Shown: positions 7,971 to 17,424, counted from the first letter of the stretch. The stretch: DNA of 64,000 nucleotides from Marinomonas foliarum (GCF_003337275.1 NZ_QPJQ01000021.1:1-64000), one strand, 5' to 3'. Notes: generated by a model from the sequence alone, not told the origin. Translations and numbers: made by a program.

Positions 7971-9086
7971 ATGGCTAGTGTAAAACTTAACAATATTAAA
8001 AAGCGCTTTGGCGATGTTGACGTACTTCATGGCATCGACCTTGACATTAAAGACGGTGAATTTGTCGTGTTGATTGGCGAATCCGGTTGCGGAAAATCAA
8101 CTCTATTACGTTTATTGTCTGGGCTAGAAGACATCACTGAAGGTGACTTATATATTGACGAAGAGCGCGTTAACGGGCGCTCACCAGCCAAACGTGGTAT
8201 TGCTATGGTGTTTCAATCGTATGCCTTGTATCCACATATGAATGTGTTCAAAAACATGGCGTTTGGCTTAAAAATCTCAGGCAAAGACAAACACTTTGTA
8301 AACAACAAGGTAATGGAAGCCGCAAAAAAGCTAAAGATTGATCATCTACTGGAACGATTACCTCGAGAGCTGTCAGGTGGCCAGCGCCAGCGTGTCGCCA
8401 TAGGCCGCGCCATTGTACGAGACCCGAAAGTCTTCTTATTTGATGAACCTTTATCTAACTTAGACGCTTCCTTACGGGTTCAAACGCGTGTCGAACTTGG
8501 CAAACTTCATCAGGAGCTAAAAGCCACCGTAGTGTATGTGACTCATGACCAAGTAGAAGCCATGACATTAGGCGATAAAATTGTCGTCATGAACAAGGGT
8601 CGTGTAGAACAAGTCGGCGCACCTTTGGATTTGTACCACCATCCCAAAACCCAATTTGTTGCCGCTTTTATTGGTTCGCCAAAGATGAACTTTTTAACCG
8701 CAAAAATCAGTCAACCTGACCCAGAGAACACGCAACTTGTGCTAGAATCCGGCCGCGCCATTCAGGCTTGCATTGATACGTCATCGCTAAACAAAGGCGA
8801 CATAGTGCAACTTGGATTACGACCAGAACATATTGCGCTCGAATGCGAACACAATACCGTTGAAGGTACTGTTACCTTGATAGAACACCTTGGCGAACTG
8901 TCCTATTTGTATGTCGATATCGGTCAGGAAGGCGAAATGGTGCTTAAAGTAGATGGCGATAATCAACACCAAGCAGGCGACAAAATCACCTTTGGCATTC
9001 AACCTAATCGACTGTATTTATTTGATCACCAAGGTAACGCCTTAACGAGGGTCAACGCCCATACGTCTGCGGCTATCCCCTTTTAA
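7971..9086 (+). CDS. Sugar ABC transporter ATPase, MalK/UgpC type
   Basis: This 371-residue cytoplasmic ATPase powers the importer. Walker A is GESGCGKST, the Q-loop VFQSYALYPHM, the signature LSGGQRQRVAIGRA, Walker B VFLFDEPLSNLD and the switch histidine VTHDQ. A C-terminal TOBE/OB region of about 130 residues follows, as in MalK and UgpC. A GGAGG site precedes the ATG at 7971; a TTG further upstream is less likely. In some species one MalK-like ATPase serves several sugar importers, so substrate range cannot be read from it. Confidence 0.92.
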   Translation: MASVKLNNIKKRFGDVDVLHGIDLDIKDGEFVVLIGESGCGKSTLLRLLSGLEDITEGDLYIDEERVNGRSPAKRGIAMVFQSYALYPHMNVFKNMAFGLKISGKDKHFVNNKVMEAAKKLKIDHLLERLPRELSGGQRQRVAIGRAIVRDPKVFLFDEPLSNLDASLRVQTRVELGKLHQELKATVVYVTHDQVEAMTLGDKIVVMNKGRVEQVGAPLDLYHHPKTQFVAAFIGSPKMNFLTAKISQPDPENTQLVLESGRAIQACIDTSSLNKGDIVQLGLRPEHIALECEHNTVEGTVTLIEHLGELSYLYVDIGQEGEMVLKVDGDNQHQAGDKITFGIQPNRLYLFDHQGNALTRVNAHTSAAIPF

Positions 9087-9151
9087 CGCTGGAATACTTA
9101 GCCCTTAGCAATAACAAGTACGGGAACCCCTTCCCGTTCAGGACACTGACT

Positions 9152-9907
9152 ATGAACCAAAATCGCGTTAATGAGTTATTTGGTGCTGCCGAAGAACTGA
9201 GAGAAAAAGGCATTCCTCTCTATATGCAGGTAAAGAAAGCCATTTTAGCGTCTATTTCTGCAGGTCGAGTACTTGGCGGTGATACGCTGCCGCCAGAACG
9301 CGATCTTGCTAAATATCTTGATATATCAAGGGTGACAGTACGCCGTGCAATCGATGAGTTGGTGAAAGAGGATGTTCTAACTCAACGTCAGGGTGCAGGC
9401 ACTTTTGTCAGCGAGCGGGTGGAACAACCACTGAATCACTTGCGCAGTTTTACTGAAGTCATGAAAGCCCGCGGCAAAGCCATTACGTCTAAGTGGTTGG
9501 ATCGTTCTTTGGGAATGCCCCACGAAGATGAGTGCAAAGCGCTGGAACTCTCTCCAGAACAAGAGGTAGTTCGCTTTTATCGTTTGCGTTATGCCGACGA
9601 CAAACCCATGGCTCTCGAGTTAGCAACGATCCCAAGCAATTACATTCTTAACCCTTTTGCAATGGAAGGATCGCTATACGATTTATTAGAACAACAAGGC
9701 TGCCGCCCTGTTCGTGCATTCCAACGCTTGCGAGCAATAAGTATTGATGAACAGCGAGCCCAGTTGCTCGACATCCCAGAGCTTAGCGCTGTGCTTTACA
9801 TTGAACGTACCGCAGTTACGCAAGCTGGCACGCCCATTGAGTTTACGCGCTCATGGTTCCCTGGGGATTCTTATGATTTCGTGGCGGAAATTCATAACAC
9901 CATATAA
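9152..9907 (+). CDS. GntR/HutC-family transcriptional regulator (NagR/DasR-like)
   Basis: This 251-residue regulator has an N-terminal winged helix (residues about 19-87, with LPPERDLAKYLDISRVTVRR and the wing GAGTFVS) and a C-terminal UTRA ligand domain. The linker LNHLRSFTEVMKARG is typical of NagR/DasR proteins, which respond to GlcN-6-P or GlcNAc-6-P in known cases. Position at the end of the importer operon supports control of the divergent nag region. A small hairpin at 9120-9137 (ACGGGAA / TTCCCGT) sits just before its ribosome site. Effector and operator are inferred. Confidence 0.85.
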   Translation: MNQNRVNELFGAAEELREKGIPLYMQVKKAILASISAGRVLGGDTLPPERDLAKYLDISRVTVRRAIDELVKEDVLTQRQGAGTFVSERVEQPLNHLRSFTEVMKARGKAITSKWLDRSLGMPHEDECKALELSPEQEVVRFYRLRYADDKPMALELATIPSNYILNPFAMEGSLYDLLEQQGCRPVRAFQRLRAISIDEQRAQLLDIPELSAVLYIERTAVTQAGTPIEFTRSWFPGDSYDFVAEIHNTI

Positions 9908-9930
9908 TCAGTATTTCTCTATTCAGACGC

Positions 9931-9967
9931 AAAAAGGCTTTCTACGTTAAATTAGAAAGCCTTTTTT
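9931..9967. terminator. Bidirectional terminator
   Basis: The stem AAAAAGGCTTTCT / AGAAAGCCTTTTTT has a 10-base loop. It lies between the convergent GntR gene and the DUF3422 gene, with A and T runs on both flanks. Confidence 0.88.
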
Positions 9968-9994
9968 CTAGGGTTTGGCTTATCAAAACGCCTG

Positions 9995-11476
9995 CTATTT
10001 TTCTTCTTTTGCTTTAGCTAACAACAAAAACCGCTTATGTATTTTTCGTGTCGCAAACCACACACTTCCAACAACAAGAGGCACTGACAAACCAATCACT
10101 AGACTTTTATCGAAATTCAGACCTTTGTCGTATACCGCTTCGATCAAAAATTTTAACAACCCAACACTGTAGTAACTAATTGCAGCAACTGACAGACCTT
10201 CAACCGTATGTTGCATGGCAAGCTGAATCTTTGAGCGACGATCCATGGAGGTTAGCAATTGCTGATTCTGAGATTGAATCGACATTTCTACTTGGGTGCG
10301 CATCATGTCTGACACCCTATCAATTCGGGTCGAAAGACTCTCTAAATGGTTACCAGCTGTATTACAAGTCCGTACGGCAGGCGTTAGTCGGCGAGTCATA
10401 AATTCGGTGATGGTTAAGTGCCCTGATACTTCGTCTTCTTTCAATTCAGTTAAGCACTTTAATACTAGCTCGTGATACGCCCTTGTAGCACTAAATCGAA
10501 ACGTGGTCTTCGCTCGAGTCGCTTCTACCCAAGCGGCCATTTCAATTAATTCACTCAACAAAGCCTGTTCATCAAGAGGCTCTATTGCATCAGATAAGTT
10601 GGCAGTGGTTTTTGCCAACTCTTGATCCATAGCAACCAGCTCGGCATTGTATTTACGTGCCATAGGCAAAGCCAGTAACGCCATTAATCGGTAGGTTTCT
10701 ATTTCAATAACACGCTGCACCATCCGACCTAGCTGGCTGTCACTCATGTTTTTGTTATAAATCAAAAACCGCCCACAGCCGTCGCTGTGCAACTGAAAAC
10801 TAGTCCAAACTTGTGCATCGCCATTTTGTGGGCGACTGCCAACTAAACGCATCCCTTCAAAATGACTCTTCACCAAGGCTAAATCTGGTTCAGGTATCGT
10901 TCGTGCATCTTCAATAGCTATATGAAAAGCAGCGATGACGGCGCCTGGGATAGTAGAAAGCCAATCGACAGGCAAACACGACAAGGCATTTTGATCAAAA
11001 AAACCAAGCCTAGAATCGACTTGGCCATGTGTGATTATGTAAGACGTGAACTCTAAATGTTTATCACGACGTATTTTACAATGCCCAAAATCAACTTCAA
11101 TACAGGCCCCATCTTCTTTTGGAGGAGTGCCAGAAAAGTATTGATACAGCGAACAAAAATGTTCGAATTCAGCTTTTTTTTGCTCCGGCCTCAAAATAAC
11201 CGCAAGATAGCTTATTCTGGCTGGGCTAGGAAGAACTTGGAAAGGACGGGAATGCAATTCTGCATACAAGGAGTCACGTAATGGATGGACATCTAATCCG
11301 TACGAGTTGTTAACCTGATTCACTGTATTGTTCCAACTAATATTGGTTAATGTCTGTTCAGCAAAAATCCTATTAAGATAAACACGTGCGGAATAAAACA
11401 CATAATCTACCCAGTGATATCTATAATATTCGGCTTTTGCCTCTTCTTCTTGTAACCCAAGCATATCATCAGACAT
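9995..11476 (-). CDS. DUF3422 family membrane protein
   Basis: This 493-residue protein of unknown function carries the DUF3422 opening HPLRDSLYAELHSRPFQVLPSPARISYLAV at about residue 60. The conserved middle follows (GMRLVGSRPQNGDAQVWTSFQ, and a long helical region). Two hydrophobic segments lie near the C-terminus (GLSVAAISYYSVGLLKFLIEA and LVIGLSVPLVVGSVWFA), so it is probably anchored in the inner membrane with a large cytoplasmic part. The first 55-60 residues precede the conserved domain; no closer ATG is available. A strong AGGAGG lies about 30 bases before the ATG, too far for normal use, so the start is uncertain. Confidence 0.8.
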   Translation of the reverse strand: MSDDMLGLQEEEAKAEYYRYHWVDYVFYSARVYLNRIFAEQTLTNISWNNTVNQVNNSYGLDVHPLRDSLYAELHSRPFQVLPSPARISYLAVILRPEQKKAEFEHFCSLYQYFSGTPPKEDGACIEVDFGHCKIRRDKHLEFTSYIITHGQVDSRLGFFDQNALSCLPVDWLSTIPGAVIAAFHIAIEDARTIPEPDLALVKSHFEGMRLVGSRPQNGDAQVWTSFQLHSDGCGRFLIYNKNMSDSQLGRMVQRVIEIETYRLMALLALPMARKYNAELVAMDQELAKTTANLSDAIEPLDEQALLSELIEMAAWVEATRAKTTFRFSATRAYHELVLKCLTELKEDEVSGHLTITEFMTRRLTPAVRTCNTAGNHLESLSTRIDRVSDMMRTQVEMSIQSQNQQLLTSMDRRSKIQLAMQHTVEGLSVAAISYYSVGLLKFLIEAVYDKGLNFDKSLVIGLSVPLVVGSVWFATRKIHKRFLLLAKAKEEK

Positions 11477-11573
11477 AGAAATTCATACTAAATCTTACAG
11501 CTTTGTCCTCCTCCTACTTAATCAAGGTAAGGACACAGCAGCAATCTGTGCTTATACTAGAAATGAATTAAAG

Positions 11574-12149
11574 ATGATAAAGCAGGTTAATAGCATAATG
11601 TCGATGCCAATCATAAAATCTAGCCTTCTAATACTTAGCTTAGCCATGGCAAGCAACCTTACCTATAGTAGCAGCTTGGTAGAGTTTGGAAAAAAATGCT
11701 TGGTAAAAGAGGACCGACTTAATAAAGCCCAAAATAGATTGGAAGCACTGTCTCTTCGAGCGGAAAGAAAACAAAGAAGAAGTAATAGATCAATAGATCG
11801 TTTAGATCGCTATCAGGCAGAAAAAGAACTGTTAGAAATCGATATGGCAGAGTGCAGCGAAACCACGCCAAATAGTGCTTTTTGCCACCAAGTTCGTCTT
11901 AGGTTTCACGAGATAGCCTATTTAATTCAAAGCGCAAAAACAGACAGTGTCGGAAGTGGCTGGGGTGGCAATGATGCCATCACCGATTATGAGATCACCA
12001 AAGATAACTTCAACCGTCGCTATGATGACTTTCTTGCTCTTTGCCGAGATTCAAATGCTCATTATGCCCTGATACAAACTCCAGAAGCCTACGCTGAAGT
12101 CTGTTCAAGCGAGGCGGCCAAGCAATCGGTCACCTGCACATTGTTTTGA
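11574..12149 (+). CDS. Secreted hypothetical protein with coiled-coil region
   Basis: I do not recognise this 191-residue protein. It has a Sec signal-like N-terminus (SSLLILSLAMASNLTYS), then a charged helical stretch rich in Arg, Lys and Glu (residues about 45-90). Six cysteines in the mature part suggest periplasmic disulfides. Starts at 11574 and 11598 (MSMPIIKSS) are both possible; neither has a strong ribosome site. Its stop lies 2 bases from the convergent lipocalin stop. Confidence 0.6.
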   Translation: MIKQVNSIMSMPIIKSSLLILSLAMASNLTYSSSLVEFGKKCLVKEDRLNKAQNRLEALSLRAERKQRRSNRSIDRLDRYQAEKELLEIDMAECSETTPNSAFCHQVRLRFHEIAYLIQSAKTDSVGSGWGGNDAITDYEITKDNFNRRYDDFLALCRDSNAHYALIQTPEAYAEVCSSEAAKQSVTCTLF

Positions 12150-12151
12150 TC

Positions 12152-12694
12152 TCACGACCCCTTTGGGGTATGCACCACTGTCACCAACTTATCCATGGGG
12201 AAACCTAACGCTTCTGCTTTGGCTAATAACCGACGTTTCACGGCTTCAGGCATAGTAGGTGTGCGAGATAACAACCAAAAATAATCACGGCTTGGGCCGG
12301 ATATCATGGCGTATTGATAGTCTTTTTGATCCAGTTCGAAAATAACATAAGCGCCATAAAAAGGCCCAAAAAACGATACCTTCAGATGCCCTACATTAGA
12401 AGAGTTAACAAAATAAGCCCGCCCTTCAGCTTCTCGCCATGCTTTATCTTCCGCGGAATAACCGCGATTCAATACAGATACTCCGCCATCCTCTCGCATA
12501 GAATAGGTCGCCGTCACCTCTGACAAACCTTCTTCAAAAGCATGATCTTGGCGGACGATTTCATACCAAGTCCCTAAATAACGTTTAACTTGAAACTCAG
12601 TCACGGGATCAATGTTTTTAGGCGCACTGGTACAACCCATCAATAAAGCGCAGCCTGCAAGCAAAATCGTCTTTATCCCATTCGTTATTTTCAT
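12152..12694 (-). CDS. blc: Outer-membrane lipoprotein, bacterial lipocalin Blc
   Basis: This 180-residue lipocalin has a lipoprotein signal (lipobox LMGC, acylated Cys21). The family's first conserved region appears as YLGTWYEIVRQDHAFEEGL, and the last strand region as YFWLLSRTP. Bacterial lipocalins bind fatty acids or lysophospholipids at the outer membrane. AAGGAT precedes the start. It is divergent from the GH79 gene with only 20 bases between start codons, so its promoter must lie inside the first part of that frame, or the GH79 frame starts later. Confidence 0.93.
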   Translation of the reverse strand: MKITNGIKTILLAGCALLMGCTSAPKNIDPVTEFQVKRYLGTWYEIVRQDHAFEEGLSEVTATYSMREDGGVSVLNRGYSAEDKAWREAEGRAYFVNSSNVGHLKVSFFGPFYGAYVIFELDQKDYQYAMISGPSRDYFWLLSRTPTMPEAVKRRLLAKAEALGFPMDKLVTVVHTPKGS

Positions 12695-12714
12695 CTAAGT
12701 ATCCTTTATAAAAA

Positions 12715-14259
12715 ATGGTACATGTAAAGCATCATAAAAATGTCACACTTTTATCGCAGTCTAGTAAAACCTTTTATGAGGGATATGAACTCTTGTTTTA
12801 TTCTAGATTGCAAAGACGGCACAATATTCATCAAAATAAATCGCTGCTCGTTAATCTTAACAGCACGACACCCATTACCACTATAGACCCAAGATACTTA
12901 TCTTTCTCGATTGATATTTCCGTATTGGCTGGTGGTTTCTGGTGGGAAGGCAGTGAAGGCACACAAAGAGGACTTGGCACACAACGAGTTCCTCCTTTGG
13001 ATTTAAACCAAGAAAAACTGAATTTATTAGTCAAAGGTCTTGGTAGTGCCTACGTACGTGTCGGTGGATCAGAAGCCGATAACGTCACTTATTTCACCAG
13101 TAAAAACATGAATAGTGAAGCCTCTCCAAACGCTCTGCTTCTTACTCGGGATATGTGGCATCAGCTTCATGATTTCTGCCAGCGAAATGCATTAGCCCTC
13201 ATGTTTACCATGAAATATGGTCTATTCGAGCGGCGTCAACAAGGTAACTGGCAAGCAAGCGAAGTCAAAGCGCTGTTAGAATATAGCCAAGAGCACGGAC
13301 AAAACATCGACATTTGTGAACTGGGCAATGAACTCAATGCCTATTGGGCGTTTCATGGATTAACGTCTCAACCCAGTGCGCGAAATCTTGCCAAAGACTA
13401 CGATACCTTTATCCGTTGTGTTCGCCAATGTAGCCCAAATAGCAAGGTTGCAGGCCCAGGCAGCGCTTTTTGGCCAAGAATCGGAGAAGCCATCAAACCG
13501 TTGAGTAATATTTCCGCACCATTCCTAAGCTACCTAGAAGAACCTCTCGACATTGTTGATTGGCATTATTACCCATTTCAAAGCAGCCGATCTCCGGTTA
13601 AAACCCGAGCAGCAACCATCAAAAATATTCTCTCACCAAGCTCTCTTATGGACTATGAGCGATATTCGAGGCAACTCGAAAAACTTCGTGACCAGTACCA
13701 GCCTCGAGCACAACTTTGGACAGGAGAGACTGGCTCAGCTCAGTGCGGTGGACAAGCCAAGTTATCAGACCGTTTTGTATCCTGCTTTTGGTGGGCCGAT
13801 CAATTAGGAAGAGGCGCGAAAATCGGCCAAAAAGTCATGATAAGACAGAGCTTAATAGGCGGTGATTACGCTCTTATTAACCGCCAAACGTTAAAACCAA
13901 ACCCCGATTATTGGGTCAGCTGGCTCTGGGGCAAACTCATGGGTGAGCAAGTTTTTGATGTTCACAGCAACGACCCTTTTGTACAAATTTATTGCCATAG
14001 TGCCAAAAAAGTAGGCAAATGCACCCTTCTTATCATCAATATGTCTGCCAATCCCAAAATTTTACACTGCAACGGTTTTGGTGCCAAAAAGAAGCGCTTT
14101 GAAATCACCGCGGACTCTCTCACTTCAAAAAAAATTCGTATCAACGGCCTCAAACCAAAATTTAGAAATGGCAAGGTCAAACTCAGTGATTTCCCTAAGC
14201 TCTCCAAGCTCAACCTCGTCAGCCCTTATAGCATTAACTTCTGGTGTTTTACTGTGTAA
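12715..14259 (+). CDS. Heparanase-like glycoside hydrolase (GH79 family)
   Basis: The 514-residue frame carries a (beta/alpha)8 domain that resembles eukaryotic heparanase and other GH79 endo-beta-glucuronidases. The acid/base Glu is in CELGNELNAY (E206) and the nucleophile Glu in LWTGETGSAQCGG (E338). Downstream, SDRFVSCFWWADQLG and MIRQSLIGGDYALI match heparanase-like strings, followed by a beta-sandwich tail. No signal peptide is visible. The domain begins only around residue 45, and the first 40 residues may be untranslated if a later TTG is used. Substrate is unknown; uronic-acid glycans are the family rule. Confidence 0.75.
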   Translation: MVHVKHHKNVTLLSQSSKTFYEGYELLFYSRLQRRHNIHQNKSLLVNLNSTTPITTIDPRYLSFSIDISVLAGGFWWEGSEGTQRGLGTQRVPPLDLNQEKLNLLVKGLGSAYVRVGGSEADNVTYFTSKNMNSEASPNALLLTRDMWHQLHDFCQRNALALMFTMKYGLFERRQQGNWQASEVKALLEYSQEHGQNIDICELGNELNAYWAFHGLTSQPSARNLAKDYDTFIRCVRQCSPNSKVAGPGSAFWPRIGEAIKPLSNISAPFLSYLEEPLDIVDWHYYPFQSSRSPVKTRAATIKNILSPSSLMDYERYSRQLEKLRDQYQPRAQLWTGETGSAQCGGQAKLSDRFVSCFWWADQLGRGAKIGQKVMIRQSLIGGDYALINRQTLKPNPDYWVSWLWGKLMGEQVFDVHSNDPFVQIYCHSAKKVGKCTLLIINMSANPKILHCNGFGAKKKRFEITADSLTSKKIRINGLKPKFRNGKVKLSDFPKLSKLNLVSPYSINFWCFTV

Positions 14260-14285
14260 CAAATAGAGACACTTAAAAAAATAAA

Positions 14286-14303
14286 TGGAAATGATTGTCA
14301 ATA
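14286..14303. promoter_or_regulatory. Fur-box-like site and promoter of fepBDGC
   Basis: On the minus strand GACAATCATTTCC matches 10 of 13 positions of the 3' part of the Fur consensus. A TATAAT lies downstream at 14328-14333, before the fepB start. This places the ferric-siderophore uptake operon under probable iron repression. Confidence 0.65.
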
Positions 14304-14366
14304 GTATAAATATTCTATTCTCATCTATATAATGGCGCGTTCTTCTCGGTCTACAGGATTTTAGAC

Positions 14367-15398
14367 ATGGTTCGCTTTATGACACGCTTCACACCAGTTT
14401 TCGCTCTTCTTTTTTTAAGCCTTACTTTAGCAAGCTGTGATCAATCACCCACAGCCGCGCCAGACAAAACACAGTTAAAAATAGATCAGGTAGAAAAAAG
14501 CACATCGGGTTGGCCAAGAAAAATCATGACCCCGGAAGGTCTGCTCACTCTTAATAAAAAACCAACCAGAATTGTGTCCACCAGCGTCACCTTGACGGGG
14601 ACGTTACTTGCTATCAAGGCCCCCCTTGTTGCTTCTGGCGCTACTATGGCGAATACCAGCGTAGCATCTGAACAAGGCTTTATGCGCCAGTGGGCAGACA
14701 TCGCAGAAACTCGAGGTGTCACTCCCCTCTATCAAACCGAACCCAATGCCGAAGCGATTATCAAGGCCAACCCAGATCTAATCATCATTTCTGCAACTGG
14801 TGGAGATTCCGCCCTCAAGCTCTATGAGCAACTTAAAGATATCGCACCAACATTGGTTATTGCGTATGACGACAAAAGCTGGATGCAATTAGCGAACATT
14901 TTTGGTGACCTTCTAGGCTTAGAAGAACAAGCGAAAAACATGATCCAACGCTTTGAACAAGAAGTGGAACACACCAAAACTACGATCAACTTACCGCCTC
15001 AACCGACCACGGCCATGGTCTACTACCAAGACGACACTGGTGCCAATATTTGGACCTCAGAATCTGCACAGGGTCGATTATTACAAGAACTTGGCTTTAC
15101 TCTAGCTGACGTCCCTGAGAGCGTAAAAGGCAATATCAGCATGGGGATTCGTCATGACATTATCATCGCTACTGGGGAACGCTTTCCTGATGCGGTAACT
15201 GGCAATACTACACTACTGTTTTCAGCCAGCTCTGATAGAGAGCAAGCCTTTATAGATAACCCTTATTTACATGAAACAAGTTCTGTACAAAACCATCAGG
15301 TATTCGCCGTTGGCGAAGACACTTTTCGCTTAGACTATTACAGCGCCACCAATTTATTGAAGCGATTGCAAATACTGTTTGGGCGTGAAAAGTCATGA
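14367..15398 (+). CDS. fepB: Ferric-catecholate siderophore binding protein FepB
   Basis: This 343-residue periplasmic binding protein has a lipoprotein-type signal (LASC, Cys24), so it is probably membrane-tethered. It matches E. coli FepB closely from memory: RIVSTSVTLTGTLLAI, VASGATMANTSVASEQGF, LIIISATGGDSALKLYEQL, APTLVIAYDDKSW and DTFRLDYYSA. It carries the ferric siderophore from the receptor to FepDG. It is the first gene of fepBDGC, with a 4-base overlap into fepD. A second ATG at 14379 is possible. Confidence 0.95.
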   Translation: MVRFMTRFTPVFALLFLSLTLASCDQSPTAAPDKTQLKIDQVEKSTSGWPRKIMTPEGLLTLNKKPTRIVSTSVTLTGTLLAIKAPLVASGATMANTSVASEQGFMRQWADIAETRGVTPLYQTEPNAEAIIKANPDLIIISATGGDSALKLYEQLKDIAPTLVIAYDDKSWMQLANIFGDLLGLEEQAKNMIQRFEQEVEHTKTTINLPPQPTTAMVYYQDDTGANIWTSESAQGRLLQELGFTLADVPESVKGNISMGIRHDIIIATGERFPDAVTGNTTLLFSASSDREQAFIDNPYLHETSSVQNHQVFAVGEDTFRLDYYSATNLLKRLQILFGREKS

Positions 15399-16411
15399 CC
15401 CATAACACAATGTCTGCGTCAAAGAACAAGCGATACGCTTGGTTGTTCGCATTGCTGCTATTTTTACTCATTATTATGATCGCCAGTTTATGCATTGGGG
15501 CTAAGCCGATTTCCATGGGCATTCTGTGGAATATATTCATGGGCGAAGAGCATGGACTGGCTAAAACCATTGTTATTGAAGGTCGCTTACCACGCACTTT
15601 AAACGGGCTTTTTGTTGGTATGGCGCTTGGAACGTCTGGCGCACTGATTCAGGCAATAACCCGAAACCCTTTGGCGGACCCCGGTATTCTTGGCGTTAAC
15701 TTAGGTGCCAGTTTAGCCATCGCGATCGCCATCGTTTTTTTAGGCGCAACTCAGCTGACCGAATTTTTTGGTTATGCGGCTCTGGGGGCTTTTTTAGCCA
15801 GTTTATTAGTATATTTCGTTGGTAGCATCGGCGGTGGTAGAGCCGACCCACTGAAACTGACGCTAGCAGGGGTTGCCATTGGCGCTGTGTTTGGCGGTAT
15901 TAGCTCTGGCCTTACCCTTTTCAACCCTAGCGCATTTGATCAAATGCGTTTTTGGGCAGTTGGTAGTCTAGATATTCGCGCGATATCTGTCCCATTATTT
16001 ATTGCCCCTATTGTCATTGGGGGCTGTTTGTTAGCCATATCGATTACCCCAGCCCTTAATGCATTTGGATTAGGCGACTCTTTGGCATCTGCACTGGGCA
16101 GCAAACCCGCTCGCATTCAGTTATTGGGACTAATAGCGGTTACATTACTTTGTGGCGCTGCCACTGCGGCGGCCGGCCCCATTGGCTTTGTCAGTCTAAT
16201 GATGCCACACATTGCTCGCTGGATGGTGGGCCCAGATCAACGCTGGATCATTCCTTTTTGCTTTATTTTAACGCCCATATTGCTATTAATCGCTGACATC
16301 ATCGGGCGTGTCTTAATTGTTGGGGAATTACGGGTTTCTATTGTTACAGCGTTTATCGGCGCACCTATTCTGATTTATTTAGTGCGCAGAAAAGGAGCTT
16401 CTGGACTATGA
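15395..16411 (+). CDS. fepD: Ferric-siderophore permease FepD
   Basis: This FecCD-family inner-membrane permease has 338 residues and about ten hydrophobic segments. Conserved stretches are GRLPRTLNGLFVGMALGTSGALIQAITRNPLADPGILGVNLGA, in the family's N-terminal half, and GPIGFVSLMMPHIARWMVG near the C-terminus, the region contacting FepC. It overlaps fepB and fepG by 4 bases, indicating translational coupling. It forms the transmembrane heterodimer with FepG. Confidence 0.93.
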   Translation: MTHNTMSASKNKRYAWLFALLLFLLIIMIASLCIGAKPISMGILWNIFMGEEHGLAKTIVIEGRLPRTLNGLFVGMALGTSGALIQAITRNPLADPGILGVNLGASLAIAIAIVFLGATQLTEFFGYAALGAFLASLLVYFVGSIGGGRADPLKLTLAGVAIGAVFGGISSGLTLFNPSAFDQMRFWAVGSLDIRAISVPLFIAPIVIGGCLLAISITPALNAFGLGDSLASALGSKPARIQLLGLIAVTLLCGAATAAAGPIGFVSLMMPHIARWMVGPDQRWIIPFCFILTPILLLIADIIGRVLIVGELRVSIVTAFIGAPILIYLVRRKGASGL

Positions 16412-17424
16412 AGATCGATCGTCCCCACTCAATAACAATAACTAACTTTGTCAGCCACTACCCAAAGCAAATCATTTGTCTTTTTACTCTTTTGTTGGTC
16501 ACTGCCACACTTTTTTTTGGCCAACACATTGCCGAAAATGCTCAAGATATTTGGCAACTTGTTACAGGCCAAGCAGATCCCTATCAATCCATTGTTGTGT
16601 GGCAATGGCGAGCATCCAGATTGTTTGCCGCCTTAGTGCTCGGTGCGGCGCTAGGAATCAGCGGTGCCGTATTTCAATCATTGGTTCGTAACCCTTTGGG
16701 TAGTCCTGATATAACGGGTTTTAATGTGGGAGCCTTTACTGGGGTTTTGTTGTCTATTGCTTTGTTTGGCAATCTCTATTGGTTCAGTGTGTTGGGCGCA
16801 ATTTTGGGCGGTCTTTTTTCTGCTTTGCTCGTCTACTTATTCGCCTACCGAGATGGTCACTCCGGTTTTCGATTAATTATTGTCGGCATCGCGATTAGCG
16901 CCACCCTTTCTGCGTTTAACCAATGGCTGATTCTTAGCGTTTCATTAGAAACAGCAATGACCGCCGCGCTTTGGGGCGCTGGCACACTTAATGGTATGAC
17001 CTGGGTGCGTATATTGCCCGCCGCGGTGCTCATTGCGGCCTTTATCCTCTGTGCTTTTTTGCTTAATACTCGGATGAAGTTGCTCGAAATGGGCGACGAT
17101 ACCGCGGCTTCTCTGGGCGTTTCAGTGAATAAAACCCGTCTCGCCCTAATGTTTGTTGGCGTTGCTCTAACCGCTGTCGCCACCGCCATCACTGGCCCAA
17201 TAGCCTTCATTGCCTTGGCGGCGCCTCAGATAGCAAAACGGCTTGAAAACAGCGCGAGTATCTCATTGGGATCATCTGCTCTAGTAGGCGGTTTATTATT
17301 ACTTAGCGCAGATTTTATCGCGCAACATAGCTGGGAAGGCTCGACATTACCGGTAGGACTCATCACCGTGAGCTTGGGTGGTATTTATCTAGTGTTTTTA
17401 ATTATTCGTGAGGGAAGAAAATGA
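16408..17424 (+). CDS. fepG: Ferric-siderophore permease FepG
   Basis: This is the second FecCD-family permease of the operon, also 338 residues with about ten transmembrane segments. The landmark RNPLGSPDITGFNVGAFTG and the C-terminal GPIAFIALAAPQIAKRL are clear. Starts and stops overlap by 4 bases with fepD and fepC. Assigned FepG rather than FepD by gene order and the DITGFN string. Confidence 0.92.
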   Translation: MKIDRPHSITITNFVSHYPKQIICLFTLLLVTATLFFGQHIAENAQDIWQLVTGQADPYQSIVVWQWRASRLFAALVLGAALGISGAVFQSLVRNPLGSPDITGFNVGAFTGVLLSIALFGNLYWFSVLGAILGGLFSALLVYLFAYRDGHSGFRLIIVGIAISATLSAFNQWLILSVSLETAMTAALWGAGTLNGMTWVRILPAAVLIAAFILCAFLLNTRMKLLEMGDDTAASLGVSVNKTRLALMFVGVALTAVATAITGPIAFIALAAPQIAKRLENSASISLGSSALVGGLLLLSADFIAQHSWEGSTLPVGLITVSLGGIYLVFLIIREGRK

